Shown piece by piece: positions 43,910-56,169 of a stretch of 64,000 bases of DNA. This DNA is from Siphonodentalium dalli (taxonomy: Eukaryota > Mollusca > Scaphopoda > Gadilida > Siphonodentaliidae): NCBI GenBank assembly GCA_032622095.1, contig CP136063.1, forward strand, positions 33,482,987-33,546,986, given 5' to 3'. Positions within the stretch are counted from its first letter, which is position 1, and every line of letters starts with the position of its first letter. The translations under genes and the position numbers were made by a program. The notes beneath the pieces were generated by a model. The model made no database searches. It saw only the letters and a program-made list of their open reading frames with translations, and was not told the origin of the DNA.

Positions 43910-43996
43910 CAGCGCAGTGCGTAGTCCAGTGGTGAGAACGTCAAACCTTCAGTTTGTGTTTTATTGCGACGTGAGTTCGAATCCCGTCAAATTATC
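43910..43996 (+). repeat. tRNA-derived SINE-like head, copy 1
   Basis: It has a box A-like GTAGTCCAGTGGTGAGAACG (43,921) and box B GAGTTCGAATCC (43,973-43,984), with a spacing and long variable region like class II (Ser/Leu) tRNAs. Stems are too weak for a functional tRNA. It ends in a T-run. Confidence 0.65.
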
Positions 43997-44184
43997 TTTT
44001 TTTATTTTTTATTTTTAACATGTTTTGGTGTATTTTAATCATCAAATACGAATAATACCAAACTAAAGATAATGTAAAGATGCTTTTTATATTCGATTTC
44101 AATCAATTTGAATATAAAGTTTAAATATACACAGTTATATGCCTATATATTTAATACTAATATATTTTCTTATAAATTAACAGC

Positions 44185-44270
44185 GCAGTGCGTAGCCCAG
44201 TGGTAAGAGCGTCAAACCTTCAGTTTGTGTTTTATTGCGACGTGAGTTCGAATCCCGTCAAATTATCTTT
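44185..44270 (+). repeat. tRNA-derived SINE-like head, copy 2
   Basis: Box A GTAGCCCAGTGGTAAGAGCG (44,192) and box B GAGTTCGAATCC (44,244-44,255). It is a tandem copy, 271 bp after copy 1, including about 90 bp of shared 5' flank (TTTAATACTAATATATTTTC). Confidence 0.65.
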
Positions 44271-44580
44271 TTGTATTTTTTATTTTTAACATGTTTTGGT
44301 GTATTTTAATCATCAAATACGAATAATACCAAACTAAAGATAATGTAAAATGTGTTATTGAATCGGATATAAAACAATAAACACGTGGGTCGGTTTTCGC
44401 ATATATAACATGAAGCGCGCTTAATGAACGTTCGGTCCGAAGAATATAATGAGTGATTAACAACAACACACAAATAGTTTGAACGTAATCGAACAGAAAA
44501 GAGCGTTCTCTATAAGTAGATTCCTTTATGGTAGGAATAATGAGCGGTTGTTTCACGTTTGCTTTTTTGACAAGACTTAA

Positions 44581-44814
44581 ATGACGGAGTACGAAACTAT
44601 CAGTGGTGTTTTAGTTTGCGAAAGTATAAAAGGAGTCATTTCCAATTCGGCAGACATATACTCACGGAAAGAATTGAATGTCTATCAGCAGTATACTACG
44701 GTTTATAACAATATACAAATTGATCTTACGAAACTGATGATGTTTGCATGTTTCTATGTGTTTATCGTTGTTATCGCAAACGGAATAATTGGCTATACGT
44801 CGTCATTACGTTAG
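44581..44814 (+). CDS. Small ORF with one membrane segment (77 aa)
   Basis: The ATG-started frame encodes a charged N-terminus and a hydrophobic C-terminal helix (LMMFACFYVFIVVIANGIIG). The second composite copy retains the same C-terminal protein at 55,972-56,169, but its N-terminal half is out of frame through a small deletion. Either a short element-encoded membrane peptide or chance coding in a recent duplicate. No family is recognised. Confidence 0.3.
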   Translation: MTEYETISGVLVCESIKGVISNSADIYSRKELNVYQQYTTVYNNIQIDLTKLMMFACFYVFIVVIANGIIGYTSSLR

Positions 44815-44820
44815 TAGAAA

Positions 44821-46260
44821 TATACACCGTATAACGAAGGCTTGTTTGACCAAATTAATGTAATGTTTGTATTTTGTTTGGTTGTATATGATATGCAATG
44901 CGTTGAAGATGCGAAAGAAAATACAAAAGTGAAATGCACTCACGCAGATAGCTCATGACACACTATACACGATAAAATGATAATTTACCACACACCATGG
45001 GCTACACAATTTACGAATAGGTGGGTTTATATTAAAATCCAAGTTATTTGCTTTATAACGGCTCCGATATGAACTCATACCAATATACCACTCTGAAAAT
45101 GATTGTTGGAATTCGATGGGCGTTCTATCGGTTCTCAGGTAGAGGATTGAGACTGGCCCGCGGTAAGACGGGTGTATTCGAATCGGAGGTAGGTTCCATC
45201 CCATGGGGGATGGGGTAGCCGGAGGAAGGAGAGAGGGGAGTGACAAATTTTTGGCGTATATATAGATAATATATATTATATATATAAGCGGAATTATTTT
45301 GAAGAGCTCTTTTCACTTGACTGAGAAAAAATAATGTTCTAAGTCCAAAAGATTTTGTTGAAATATTGGAGCCTTTTTCAAAAAGTGAAAACAAAATGAA
45401 CGACTTTTCTGGAACAGGGCGATTTCGATCCGTTTTGGACTCTGGATTCCCCAAAAGTTATCTCCGTTTCGCGTGTAGCATAATATGACTTTTATGAATA
45501 AGTAACGGATAGTTTGGGGAATGAGATGTGAGCTTGTACAACATTCGTTCATAGTTCGCGAATTACATTTGGATAGACATATTTCTGTTATATCCCAAAT
45601 TTCATATGATTCGGAGAAGAATTAAAAATTGGTACCGCAGACCACCCCTCCCCTGACCCACAATACTGGACCGACACTTGCAAACTTTGAGGGCCCGTAA
45701 CTCTTGCATTTCTTCTCGGATTACAAAAATCCTTTCCGGTATGGGTTTGTTTTCGTTCAGGGAATCTACATACTTAAATAGATGAATGTCAATAATAAAA
45801 AAAAATTGCGAAAATATTGCCCCCACCCCAGTGTAAAAATATATGTCCAACCCTGTCAAATTTTCTTCCTCGGACTAAGCTGACAACGGTCAACACGACT
45901 ACAAAAACCAAATACAGTTATCTGGAATGATACGGGAGGACAACAGAGTACAATAAAATAGAGGTTTGCCAACTATGGGCGGTAACTCTTCAGGGAAAGC
46001 GCGGACCCAAGTTTTTATGCCCGTGGGCAGTAGTGCATATCGAGATGTGCATACGGTCTAATTTTCGATGCTCTGCTTCTTATAATTTCCGAGATAATAA
46101 AATGACATTTTTTCAAATAAAGGGAGATAACTCCTCGGTGAAAGCGCGGACAAAATCGTTATGGGCCATATGGTTAGAACTCATGTACCCCAACATACTT
46201 ACCAAGTTTTAGTGTCCTACTTCTTGTACTTTTCGAGTAATAGTGGTTACAAAAGTGTCA
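44821..46260. repeat. Body of composite repeat (shared with 56,170-57,470)
   Basis: Long blocks match the second copy: CACACACCATGGGCTACACA, GGAGGAAGGAGAGAGGGGAG, TATATATATAAGCGGAATTA and GGGCCCGTAACTCTTGCATT. Overlapping frames on the minus strand are duplicated with the DNA and use non-ATG starts; they are not considered genes. Confidence 0.7.
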
Positions 46261-46262
46261 AG

Positions 46263-46294
<32 letters not shown>
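46261..46294. repeat. AAT microsatellite
   Basis: About eleven AAT/ATA trinucleotides precede the first 225-bp tail unit. Confidence 0.9.
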
Positions 46295-46297
<3 letters not shown>

Positions 46298-46730
46298 AAA
46301 ATAATCGCAAAAGGGCCATAATTCCGCCAAGAAACATTGGGCGGAAATCCGGATACCATTATATCTAGTAAACCTTCGATGCCTACATTCGCTAGAGATT
46401 TCGCGTTCCTACTGCAATCAGTTTCTGAGTATTTCGAAATAAACGGAAAACGACCTCAGTAGAAAAACAATATACTTCCTTGGTTACACCATGGAAGTAT
46501 AATAATAATAACAATGAAAAATAATCGCAAAAGGGCCATAACTCCACCAAGAAACATTGGGCGGAAATCCGGATACCATTATATCTAGTAAACCTTCGAT
46601 GCCTACATTCGCTAGAGATTTCGCGTTCCTACTGCAATCAGTTTCTGAGTATTTCGAAATAAACGGAAAACGACCTCAGTAGAAAAACAATATACTTCCT
46701 TGGTTACACCATGGAAGTATAATAATAGGG
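46295..46730. repeat. Two tandem 225-bp tail units
   Basis: Each unit runs from AATGAAAAATAATCGCAAAA through GGGCGGAAATCCGGATACCA to TTGGTTACACCATGGAAGTA and a short AAT tail. The two are almost identical. Further single copies lie at 48,255-48,470 and 57,478-57,690. Confidence 0.85.
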
Positions 46731-48470
46731 CAAATCATGAGCTCAATAAATCGCAGTTAAGGGACGGAAAATATGAAGTAGGATGATTATATCTTTCCCT
46801 TAACATGTGTGGGTTGATCTCAAGTGTTTGGAAGTGACCCCACCCCTGCCTCGAAATTGGGTGACGGGATTGGGAAATAGTCAAACCCGGCCCAAAATGC
46901 GAATTTTGAGAGCCTGTAACTCCGTTATTTTCCAATAGATTTTAAAATTGTTTTGAGTATTGTGATCAGCTAGTTACATTGATTATTTGTTATAAATTTT
47001 GTCTCATTTAGAGACGAATAACATTTTGTTTATTAGAAAGAATACGGGCCCACATTCAAAGTTTGAGGGCCCAAATCTCCGCCATTTTTTTACGGATTTA
47101 CGATCTGTTTTCAGTTTTATGATCAACATATAAGGTAGATGTTATATACCAAGTTTCATATGATTCGGAGACAAACTAAATTTTGGTACCTCGGACCACC
47201 CCTCCCCTGACCCACAACACCGAACCGACACTTGAAAAATTTGGCACATCGCGTGCTCTCTTCAGACCGCGCGCACTGCGATATCAGATGACATCCTAAG
47301 TTTGTGATCTTCGGAGGAGATGAGGTCACAGGCACATGGGCCCAAATTTGCATTGTTTGAAGGACCGCAACTCCGTCATTTTTCAATGGATTTTCGAAAT
47401 TGTTTCAGTTTCTAGATCGGTTGGCGGTGTAGATGTTACACTCCAAGTTTCATCTGATTCGAAGAAGAATAAAAAATTGGTACCCCGGACCGCCCCTCCC
47501 CTGATCCACAACACTTAACCGACACTGGCAAAATTTGGCACATCGCGTGCTCTCTTCGGACCGCACGCACTGGGATATCAGATGACATCCTAAGTTCGAT
47601 ATCTTCGGAGGAGATGTGAGCACAAGCACATGGGACCAAATTGAAAACTTTGAGGGCCCGTAACTCTTGCATTTCTTCTCGGATTACAAAAATCCTTTCC
47701 GGTATGGGTTTGTTTTCGTTCAGGGAATCTACATACTTAAATAGATGAATGTCAATAAAAAATAAAAATTGCGAAAATTTTGCCCCCACCCCAGTGTAAA
47801 AATATATGACCAACCCTGTCCAATTTTCTTCTTCGGACTAAGCTGACAACGGTCAACACGACTACAAAAAACAAATACAGTTATCTGGAATGATACGGGA
47901 GAACAACAGAGTACAATAAAATAGAGGTTTGCCAACTATGGGCGGTAACTCTTCAGGGAAAGCGCGGACACAAGTGTTTATGCCCGTGGGCAGTAGTGCA
48001 TATCGAGATGTGCATACGGTCTATTTTTCGATGCTCTGCTTCTTATAATTTCCGAGATAATAAAATAACATTTTTTCAAATAAAGGGAGATAACTCCTCG
48101 GTGAAAGCGCGGACAAAATCGTTATGGGCCATAGGCATAGAACTCATGTACCCCAACCTACTTACCAAGTTTTAGTGTCCTACTTCTTGTACTTTTCGAG
48201 TAATAGTGATTACAAAAGTGTCAAGTATAATAATAAGAATAATAATAATAACAATGAAAAATAATCGCAAAAGGGCCATAACTCCACCAAGAAACATTGG
48301 GCGGAAATCCGGATACCATTATATCTAGTAAACCTTCGATGCCTACATTCGCTAGAGATTTCGCGTTCCTACTGCAATCAGTTTCTGAGTATTTCGAAAT
48401 AAACGGAAAACGACCTCAGTAGAAAAACAATATACTTCCTTGGTTACACCATGGAAGTATAATAATAATT
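46731..48470. repeat. Extra modules and tail of the composite family
   Basis: Diverged modules each pair a GGGCCC-containing start with an ACTCCGTCATTTTTC-like segment (46,905; 47,058; 47,345; 47,646). The part from 47,640 to 48,470 repeats 45,690-46,500 closely (GGGCCCGTAACTC to the ATGGAAGTAT tail). Confidence 0.7.
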
Positions 48471-48927
48471 TAAATACAAAAGAAATATATATTTATGTAC
48501 ATATTAAAATGATGTATTAATGACCACATCCGAAAAAACGAATCATATTCGTCTGTCACCCCAAGTGACCATAAATTAATTTCCCGTAATGATTTCTAGT
48601 TAATCGATAATGAGTGAAATATCCCCTTCCTGACCTCATCAATATGATATCGTTCAATACGTACCGGATGTTGATGGTTAATGCACGGTATGAATACAAC
48701 ATGAGATGAATAAATATTAGCAATCTGCCTTCACTTGCATATATTATCGACAAAACATCTTAATATGCCAGTTAATATAAATCGTACGCGCTGTAATCCG
48801 GGTCGGTATTCACTGGGATTGTCTCTAAAATCATACTTGCCTGTGGTCTGGAAATAACACATGACTCGCATTAACAAAGCCATAGCGTTAATCCGACTCA
48901 CTCCACGGAACACTGTCTAACCAAATA

Positions 48928-49279
48928 GCCGATAGTCGTTTATACTGGAGCCGATAGTCGTTTATACTGGAGCCGATAGTCGTTTATACTGGAGCCGATA
49001 GTCGTTTATACTGGAGCCGATAGTCGTTTATACTGGAGCCGATAGTCGTTTTTACTGGAGCCGATAGTCGTTTATACTGGAGCCGATAGTCGTTTATACT
49101 GGAGCCGATAGTCGTTTATACTGGAGTCCATAGTCGTTTATACTGGAGCCGTTTGTCGTTTATACTGGAGCCGATAGTCGTTTATACTGGAGCCGACAGT
49201 CGTTTATACTGGAGCCGATAGTCGTATATACTGGAGCCGATAGTCGTTTATACTGGAGCCGATAGTCGTTTATACTGGT
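48928..49279. repeat. 22-bp minisatellite, 16 units
   Basis: The unit GCCGATAGTCGTTTATACTGGA repeats head to tail 16 times with a few substitutions (for example GTCCATAG, GCCGTTTG, GTCGTATA). There are no unique spacers, so it is not a CRISPR-like array. Confidence 0.95.
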
Positions 49280-49615
49280 CAGACACCGAAATGATCGAAA
49301 ACTCCAATTACTGTACAGTCAATCTAAAACTACATATCCGAACACGAACAATTGTGTTTTTATGTGTAAGCAATATTTGCTAAGTGTGTGTCTGACCAGG
49401 TAACACGTTGTCCAGACGTAGTGAACACCAAACCTGGCACACCAGAATGACAAAAACAAGTCAAAGTGAGATGCCGGCAGGTAGAGCAAAAAACGGCTTA
49501 AAACATATTTGTCAAAAGAATCGTTCACGCAATACTGCTGGACACAAAATACACGAGCTATGTTGCAATGTCTCCTCTACACACACTATGCTTGGCAATA
49601 TTTTAAGTTCCCGTC

Positions 49616-49905
49616 CCGATGACTCAGTAAGTAAGGCACATGGTACTAAATGGAGGGGACCTCGATGACCCAGTCAGCAAGGCGCACGAACTCCCACGCG
49701 AAAACCCCGATGTCCCAGTCATCAACGTGTATGACCCTCTTACGGGTTGGACCCCGGTGCCTCAACCGGTAAGGTGCATGGTATTCTCATGGAAGGACCC
49801 GGGTGATATAATTAGTAAGTCGTATACAATCTTATGGAGGGGACCCCGGTGTCCAATATTATTACGGAGGCGGCCCCGGTGCTTCAACTAGCAAGGCGCA
49901 TGGCC
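49616..49905. repeat. Degenerate repeat of about 60 bp
   Basis: CCCGGTG(A/C)C, CAGTCAGCAAGGCGCA and TATGGAGGGGACC-like segments recur about five times with heavy divergence. The apparent frames 49,408-49,668 and 49,640-49,891 come from this G+C-rich repeat. Confidence 0.5.
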
Positions 49906-50154
49906 ATAAACACGAACAATTGTGCCTAATTAATATGCAGTTAATGCTACAAAACACACATAACATATAAAACATAGAATAGTATATCAACTAATATTCA
50001 GTGAATTGGCGATTGATGTGTTAGATATGTGTTATTACGAAATTATGATGAAATATGACACCACATGTAGTGAACATTTCATATAATACATTAACTATTC
50101 GAAGTGAATGAGTTCAATATGGCTTGACATTCGACTCCTCCTGATAAGCCCAAT

Positions 50155-50460
50155 TGGGTACCTGTGTAAATCCTATGTTTGTGAAGGTAACTGGGGACGT
50201 GCGTTGAAGGTTTTGATATATCACACACAATCATCCATGTGGGGACCTTTGTAAATTATGTGTGTGTGAAGGTAATTGGGGACGTGTCGCGTGTGTTGAT
50301 GGTTTTGATATATCACACACAATCATCCATTTGGGGACCTTTGTAAATCCTGTGTGTGAATGTAACTGGGGACGTGCGTCGATGGTTTTGATATATCACA
50401 CACAAGCATCCATGTGGGAACCTTTGTAAATTAAATGTGTGTGAATGTAACTGGGGACTG
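50155..50460. repeat. Tandem repeat of about 95 bp, 3.3 units
   Basis: GGGGACCTTTGTAAAT, GTGTGTGAA(G/T)GTAA(C/T)TGGGGAC and GGTTTTGATATATCACACAC recur in order. Confidence 0.85.
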
Positions 50461-51045
50461 CGTTTTAAAGTTGAAAACTACCTGACATTGCCCACCTTGT
50501 GAACTATTCAAACCCAGCAATACTGAGCATAAAATCATGGCTATGATCAGTCCAAACATATGACTAAAGTTTGAACATCAGATAATAAGATGAGAACCTG
50601 CTGTGAATTAAACTGTGGTGGGGTCTCAAGCAATCTACCCCTGCGCGTCAGAACAAAATTAACTCATTATTGTTTTCTTAAATTAACTAGCAGTTTTTGA
50701 CTGGCCACGGGGAGGGACCAGGACACAAGTTTTCCCAAGTGTTGGAAATATCTAACCTGTCAGCCACCCCTAAGGTACCGTATGAAAATTTCCAACTGAT
50801 GACCATTTCAGTCCAAAATATTGACAAAAATAGGAAAATATACAAATATTGGTCCAAAAACAATTACCGGTAATCCCCCCCATAAATTGTTTGAAAATCA
50901 GAATACAGGAACATTTTCAACCTACTGTTGGTGTGAAATCTCCAACTTATGTTTTGGCAGGTATGAAATTTCAAACTGTTGAAAATTTTGACCTAAGTTG
51001 TGGGGGATGAGACACCCTCCAAACCGCCCCTAGATTATCCCCGTT
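50461..51045. other. Unassigned interval
   Basis: No gene was recognised. A loose repetition of TCCAACTGATG / TCCAACTTATG / TCAAACTGTTG is visible (50,790-50,980). Confidence 0.35.
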
Positions 51046-52612
51046 GAAGACGATCAATGCTACAGAAGTAATTATTAAGCACTGTGGATTTTTCGTCGAC
51101 TGACGAAACAATATTTCCCTGCCAAATCAGGGGAAGTACATTATCGTTCCTATTTGATGTGAGGCGATTGAATGTTTTCCACCACTTGCAGTCCGACGTA
51201 TTGGGATTTATCAAAATTTATTGTACTTTTAGTAGATGAATACTTTTGGCCGTTCTCACTTCGGATATTACTACGTTACGAGTTTTTCGATATTTAGTCC
51301 AAATGGTGGGGGTTTTAACTCTTTTCGCTGTTTGGTGAATTCTTTTTCGTTGTCTAATTATATACTTAATTCAGAGATTCATCCATTCAGGCTCGTCTCG
51401 GCTAAATAGTATTGTTCTATGCGGAATATATTTACGCATGAGTTCTGTTATTTTGTCAGTTAAAGTACAACAAACATGTTCAATTGCTACATTACGGAAA
51501 GTTTTGGCCCATTCCGGTGGTTGTATTTCCTTGTTTATGCTGGTGAAGTTTGCTTGACCATAGAGGTATACAGTGCGTTTATTATGTTTTTCTTGTCTGG
51601 GTGGGTCACTTGAAGATATTTTGACGTAGACGGGGACATGGTAGCGGATCAAGTTACAGAAAAAGGGTTCTAGTGTGCCACTTTCCTTTCTAATACAGTT
51701 GTCATTGATAAGAATGACGTCTATGAGCGTTTCTGAAACTTCTGTGAAATTTGTCGAGTCTTTGATGACTTGATCAAGAGAGAACTGGGTACATAAAGAG
51801 GATACTTTTGTCTTTGCAAGATTGAATTGATTTTCATTCAGATCACCACATATCACTATTTTATGAGATGGATGAGCATTAGCTACATCACTAATATTTC
51901 CTTATATGTCGTCCCAGCATTGGGTATTTGGTGGGCGATAAAATGTACCGACTAACATGTTTGGGCCATTCATTGAAATTTCAATCCATATATTCTCTAA
52001 AGTTATTTTCTCTAAGTCCACTCTTCGTTTAAATGCAAAGTTATTTTTAACTTAACATACACTATGGCACCACCTCCGATTGTATCGGTTTTTCTATCTC
52101 TTCGTTCGGGTTCGTGGAAACCTCTTATGAGTAGGTCATTTTGATCAGTTTTGGCACCTAGCCAGAACTCCGTAAAACCACACACATCATAGTGTTGTAT
52201 CTCTGTAGAGAGAACGTCAAGTTTTGGGACTATGCTCTGCACATTTAAGTGGAAAATAGATAACCCCGAAATCAAGCCGAGGCCCAGGATTAGGTAAAAT
52301 GTTGCCAAATATTATTAACAGCTGTCTGAGCCATGCTGGTATTCCAATTATGTTCGTATATCTTGGTGTGTTTATTGGATTTCCAGTTCTATTAAATTTA
52401 CCATGGTGCATTGATATGTAAGTATAGTTCACAATCGACATGATTAGTAGTATGAGTACGGCTTTGATTTGGCTTGTGCCTTTAATTACTAGCTTTAAGA
52501 AATGGAGAAGTAATTTCGATGAATGCGAGTCAAAGCGCTCTTTATGCTTCGCATACCGCGCGCGGCAATAGAACGTGCCTATCCTCGAGCGGTAGTAGTT
52601 ATCCAGGATCAT
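51046..52612 (-). pseudogene. Decayed CR1/L2-like LINE fragment (endonuclease to start of RT)
   Basis: On the minus strand an ORF from ATG 52,612 carries LLIIFGNILPNPGP just ahead of an APE-type endonuclease. The endonuclease is recognisable as LSIFHLNVQSIVPKLDVL and TEFWL, then DRKTDTIGGGAIVYVK, GTFYRPP and ICGDLNENQ, ending TLIDVILI and RYHVPVYV. The linker to RT follows (RKYIPHRTI...WMN, then RTAKSIH and KWWKTF). Frame changes (about 52,260; 52,040), a stop near 51,890, a TGA at about 51,370 and another shift near 51,220 break it. The RT catalytic part is missing. Confidence 0.85.
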
Positions 52613-52798
52613 GTTGTTGGGAATGATTGACGTTGGTAAGGCGGAGGATAGGCTTTCTCATGTATTTGTTAATCCGTTTGAGTGGTGTTGGCTCGGTTAC
52701 AATTAGGTCATTACTGAACAGGCATAGGTACAGTGAGTTATAATAAAACAAGTACATTGAATAAATTAATGTGTATATGGTAGAACACATAATGCAAG

Positions 52799-52814
52799 AT
52801 AATAATAATAATAA
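52799..52814. repeat. AAT microsatellite
   Basis: A short AATAATAATAAT run abuts the left end of composite copy 2. Confidence 0.8.
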
Positions 52815-54420
52815 CTAGAGGTCAGATTCCATGGAATCAGATATACTTCCATGGTATCCCATCCCATCCCATGCGAGTGTTATGCGTTCCTCTTCATACG
52901 AATGCATATTGGTGCTTAATGATCCGATGGTGGACTTGCATTGACATTTCTAAATAATAAATATATTCCAAAGGTTTGTCATGATGATTAATGACTGTCT
53001 AATGCATCATGGTCCTGACCAACTGAGTCACCATTCACCCAGCCAATCAGTTCATTTGTATTCAGTAGGGTTACATTTTATGGCTAATTATAACCGCTCC
53101 CCTGGATGCCCAAATCCTGTTCTACGGTCACGAAATTTGTGTGTCTGATTATAGAGTAATCGGCATGTATATATATATCAAAAGGGTGCAAATCATATTA
53201 ATTTGAGTAATATATTTCACCCGTTAACAATGTTACGCGCTACCAGGATTAAACGGTCCACTCTAAAACTTATACAATCGTTCGAAAGTTGCACCTGGAT
53301 ACTTCTGACCACGTCAACACATTTTTGTCTCAAAGTTTTATTTTTAAAGTAATTTTCCACATTTGTTTCCGGTGGAATTTGCCAAGTCTGAACCCACCCG
53401 ACGCAAGCTCTCCGCTGAGCATGCATCTTGGAGGCGTACCTACAGTATACCGACGTACATGCTCCTGCATTAAACTAGATCTTTATTAGCACGTTTGGAT
53501 TTGGGGCTACAATTAGGTTAGTGATAGACTACTTAAGTATAAATATTTATATTATACTAGCAGGGTGACCCGACTTCGTCCGTGCTGTTTTCCCTATTGA
53601 CAATTTTGAAGGTCAAGGTCATGTCGGGGTCGGGGTCTCGATTCGAACCGTGTAAAACATTCCCACGACAAAATTACCCCTAGGTATCAATTTCATCAAA
53701 ATCCCGTCGAAAGGCGCGATTTGACCTTGAATTGACCATTTTAAAGGTCAAGGTCAGGTCGGGGACACAGTTTTACCGGTCCAAAACACTCCCCGGACAA
53801 GCGTACCCATAGGTATCAAATTTCGTGGAAATCCATCCGTTTTACACGATTTGACATTGAATTGACCATTTTTAAAGTCATGACCAGGTCGGGGTCAAAA
53901 ACACTCACGGGACAAAAGTACCCCTAGATATAAAATTTCGTCGAAATCCGTCAAGTCCCAAAATATGTAGTAGATAGCGTTGTCAAGAGTAAACCGATCC
54001 ATCTGAAAATTCGAAAATGGCACTTTAGATGCGAGTGAAAACTACCCATCAGATGTACTCGTCAAAATGTTTTTATCTCGATGTTTGAATTTTGCCCCTT
54101 TGCGATTTTCGGTGGAATTTACCAAAAGTCTCAACCCACCCCATCTTGCATTCTCCGCTGGGCAGGTTACTTTTAAAGTATAGCGGTCAAAATTTGGGGG
54201 GGGGGGGCGTGAATAGAATATCCAAATGTACCTGCTACGGCATTACATTGCTCTTTAATTAGCCCGTTTGGATTTGGTGGAAAGAATATGTGCATTTGCC
54301 CGTTCCCCGTATAGCGGAAAGGGGTATATATAGTCACGCATTTCAATCAGTTTGGATATAAAGTTTGAATATACAGTTATATGCCTATATATTTAATACT
54401 AATATATTTTCTTATAAATT

Positions 54421-54508
54421 AACAGCGCAGTGCGTAGCCGAGTGGTGAGAGCGTCATACCTTCAGTTGGTGTTTTATTGCGACGTGAGTTCGAATCCCGT
54501 CAAATTAT
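54421..54508 (+). repeat. tRNA-derived SINE-like head, copy 3
   Basis: Box A GTAGCCGAGTGGTGAGAGCG (54,434) is an excellent match to class II tRNAs. Box B GAGTTCGAATCC is at 54,486-54,497. Confidence 0.65.
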
Positions 54509-55495
54509 CTACTATTTTTTTTTAATTTTTAACATGCTTTGGTGTATTTTAATCATCAAATACGAATAATACCAAACTAAAGATAATGTAAAGATGCTTT
54601 TTATATTCGACAAATAACTGGAATATAAACGTCGATGTGTTATTGAATCGGGTATAAAACAATAAACACGTGGGTCGGTTTTCGCATATATAACATGAAG
54701 GGCGCTTAATGAACGTTCGGTCCGAAGAATATAATGAGTGATTAACAACAACACACAAAGAGTTTGAACGTAATCGAACAGAAAAGAGCGTTCTCTATAA
54801 GTAGATTCCTTTATGAATAAGTAACGGATAGCTTGGGGAATGAGATGTGAGCTTGTACAACATTCGTTCAAAGTTCGCGAATTACATTTGGATAGACATA
54901 TTTATGTTATATTCCAAGTTTCATCTTATTCGGAGAAGAATTAAAAATTGGTACCACAGACCACCCCTCCCCTGACCCACAATACTGGACCGACACTTGC
55001 AAACTTTGAGGGCCCGTAACTCTTGCATTTCTTCTCGGATTACAAAAATCCTTTCCGGTATGCGTTTGTTTTCGTTCAGGGAACCTACCTACTTAAATAG
55101 ATGAATGTCAATAAAAAACTACCCATCAGATGTACTCGTCAAAATGTTTTTATCTCGATGTTTGAATTTTGCCCCTTTGCGATTTTCGGTGGAATTTACC
55201 AAAAGTCTCAACCCACCCCATCTTGCATTCACCGCTGGGTAGATTACTTTTAAAGTATAGCGGTCAAGATTTGGGGGGGCGCGAATAGAATATCCAAATG
55301 TACCTGCTACGGCATTACCTTGCTCTTTAATTAGCCCTTTTGGATTTGGTGGAAAGAATAGGTGCATTTTCCCGTTCCCCGTATAGCGGAAAGGGGTATA
55401 TATAGTCACGCATTTCAATCAGTTTGGATATAAAGTTTGAATATACACAGTTATATGCCTATATATTTAATACTAATATATTTTCTTATACATTA

Positions 55496-55582
55496 ACAGC
55501 GCAGTGCGTAGCCGAGTGGTGAGAGTGTCAAACCTTCAGTTTGTGTTTTATTGCGACGTGAGTTCGAATCCCGTCAAATTAT
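55496..55582 (+). repeat. tRNA-derived SINE-like head, copy 4
   Basis: Box A GTAGCCGAGTGGTGAGAGTG (55,508) and box B GAGTTCGAATCC (55,560-55,571), with the same flanks as the other three. Confidence 0.65.
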
Positions 55583-55971
55583 CTACTATATATATTTTTT
55601 TTAACATGCTTTGGTGTATTTTAATCATCAAATACGAATAATACCAAACTAAAGATAATGTAAAGATGCTTTTTATATTCGACAAATAACTGGAATATAA
55701 ACGTCGATGTGTTATTGAATGGGATATAAAACAATAAACATGTGGGTCGGTTTTCGCATATATAACATGAAGGGCTCTTAATGAACGTTCGGTCCGAAGA
55801 ATATAATGAGTGATTAACAACAATACACAAAGAGTTTGAACGTAATCGAACAGAAAAGAGCGTTCTCTATAAGTAGATTCCTTTATGGTAGGAATAATGA
55901 GCGGTTGTTTCACGTTTGCTTTTTGACAAGACTTAAATGACGGTGTACGAAGCTATCAGTGGTGTTTTATT

Positions 55972-56169
55972 TTGCGAAAGTATAAAAGGAGTCATTTCCA
56001 ATTCAGCAGACACATACCAACGAAAGAATTGAATGTCTATCAGCAGTATACTACGGTTTATAACAATATACAAATTGTTCTTACGAAAATGATGATGTTT
56101 GCATGTTTCTATGTGTTTATCGTTGTTATCGCAAATGGAATAATTGGCTATACGTCGTCATTACGTTAG
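55972..56169 (+). pseudogene. Broken copy of the 77-aa membrane ORF
   Basis: It shares ELNVYQQYTTVYNNIQI and the same hydrophobic C-terminus with 44,581-44,814, but the N-terminal half lies in another frame. Confidence 0.3.

Larger units (their letters stand above)
42712..46735. mobile_element. Composite repeat element, copy 1
   Basis: It opens CTAGAGGTCAGATTCCATGG followed by TATACTTCCATGGTAT, and closes CACCATGGAAGTATAATAAT, giving an inverted end pair TATACTTCCATGGT. Inside are two GACCTTGA...GGTCCGGGGAG-type modules (42,770-43,040), a segment with TAGTGATAGACTAC (43,510), two tRNA-like heads, a 1.2-kb block, modular GGGCCCGTAACTC units and two 225-bp tail units with AAT microsatellites. 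The same order recurs at 52,815-57,690. Closed ends plus tandem tails recall Helentron/'pearl'-type elements of bivalves, but no replication protein is encoded. Confidence 0.55.

Noticed and set aside
43921-43984. Functional tRNA gene
   Set aside because: Box A and box B are good, but the acceptor, T and anticodon stems do not pair well and four copies share long non-tRNA flanks. This is a tRNA-derived repeat.
44263-44556. Minus-strand reading frame repeated at 54,512-54,871 and 55,548-55,913
   Set aside because: Its start is not ATG and the frame is shared only because the DNA block is duplicated. It overlaps a tRNA-like head, and its composition is that of A+T-rich DNA.
48928-49279. CRISPR-like array
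   Set aside because: Units are contiguous with no spacers, and the genome is eukaryotic.
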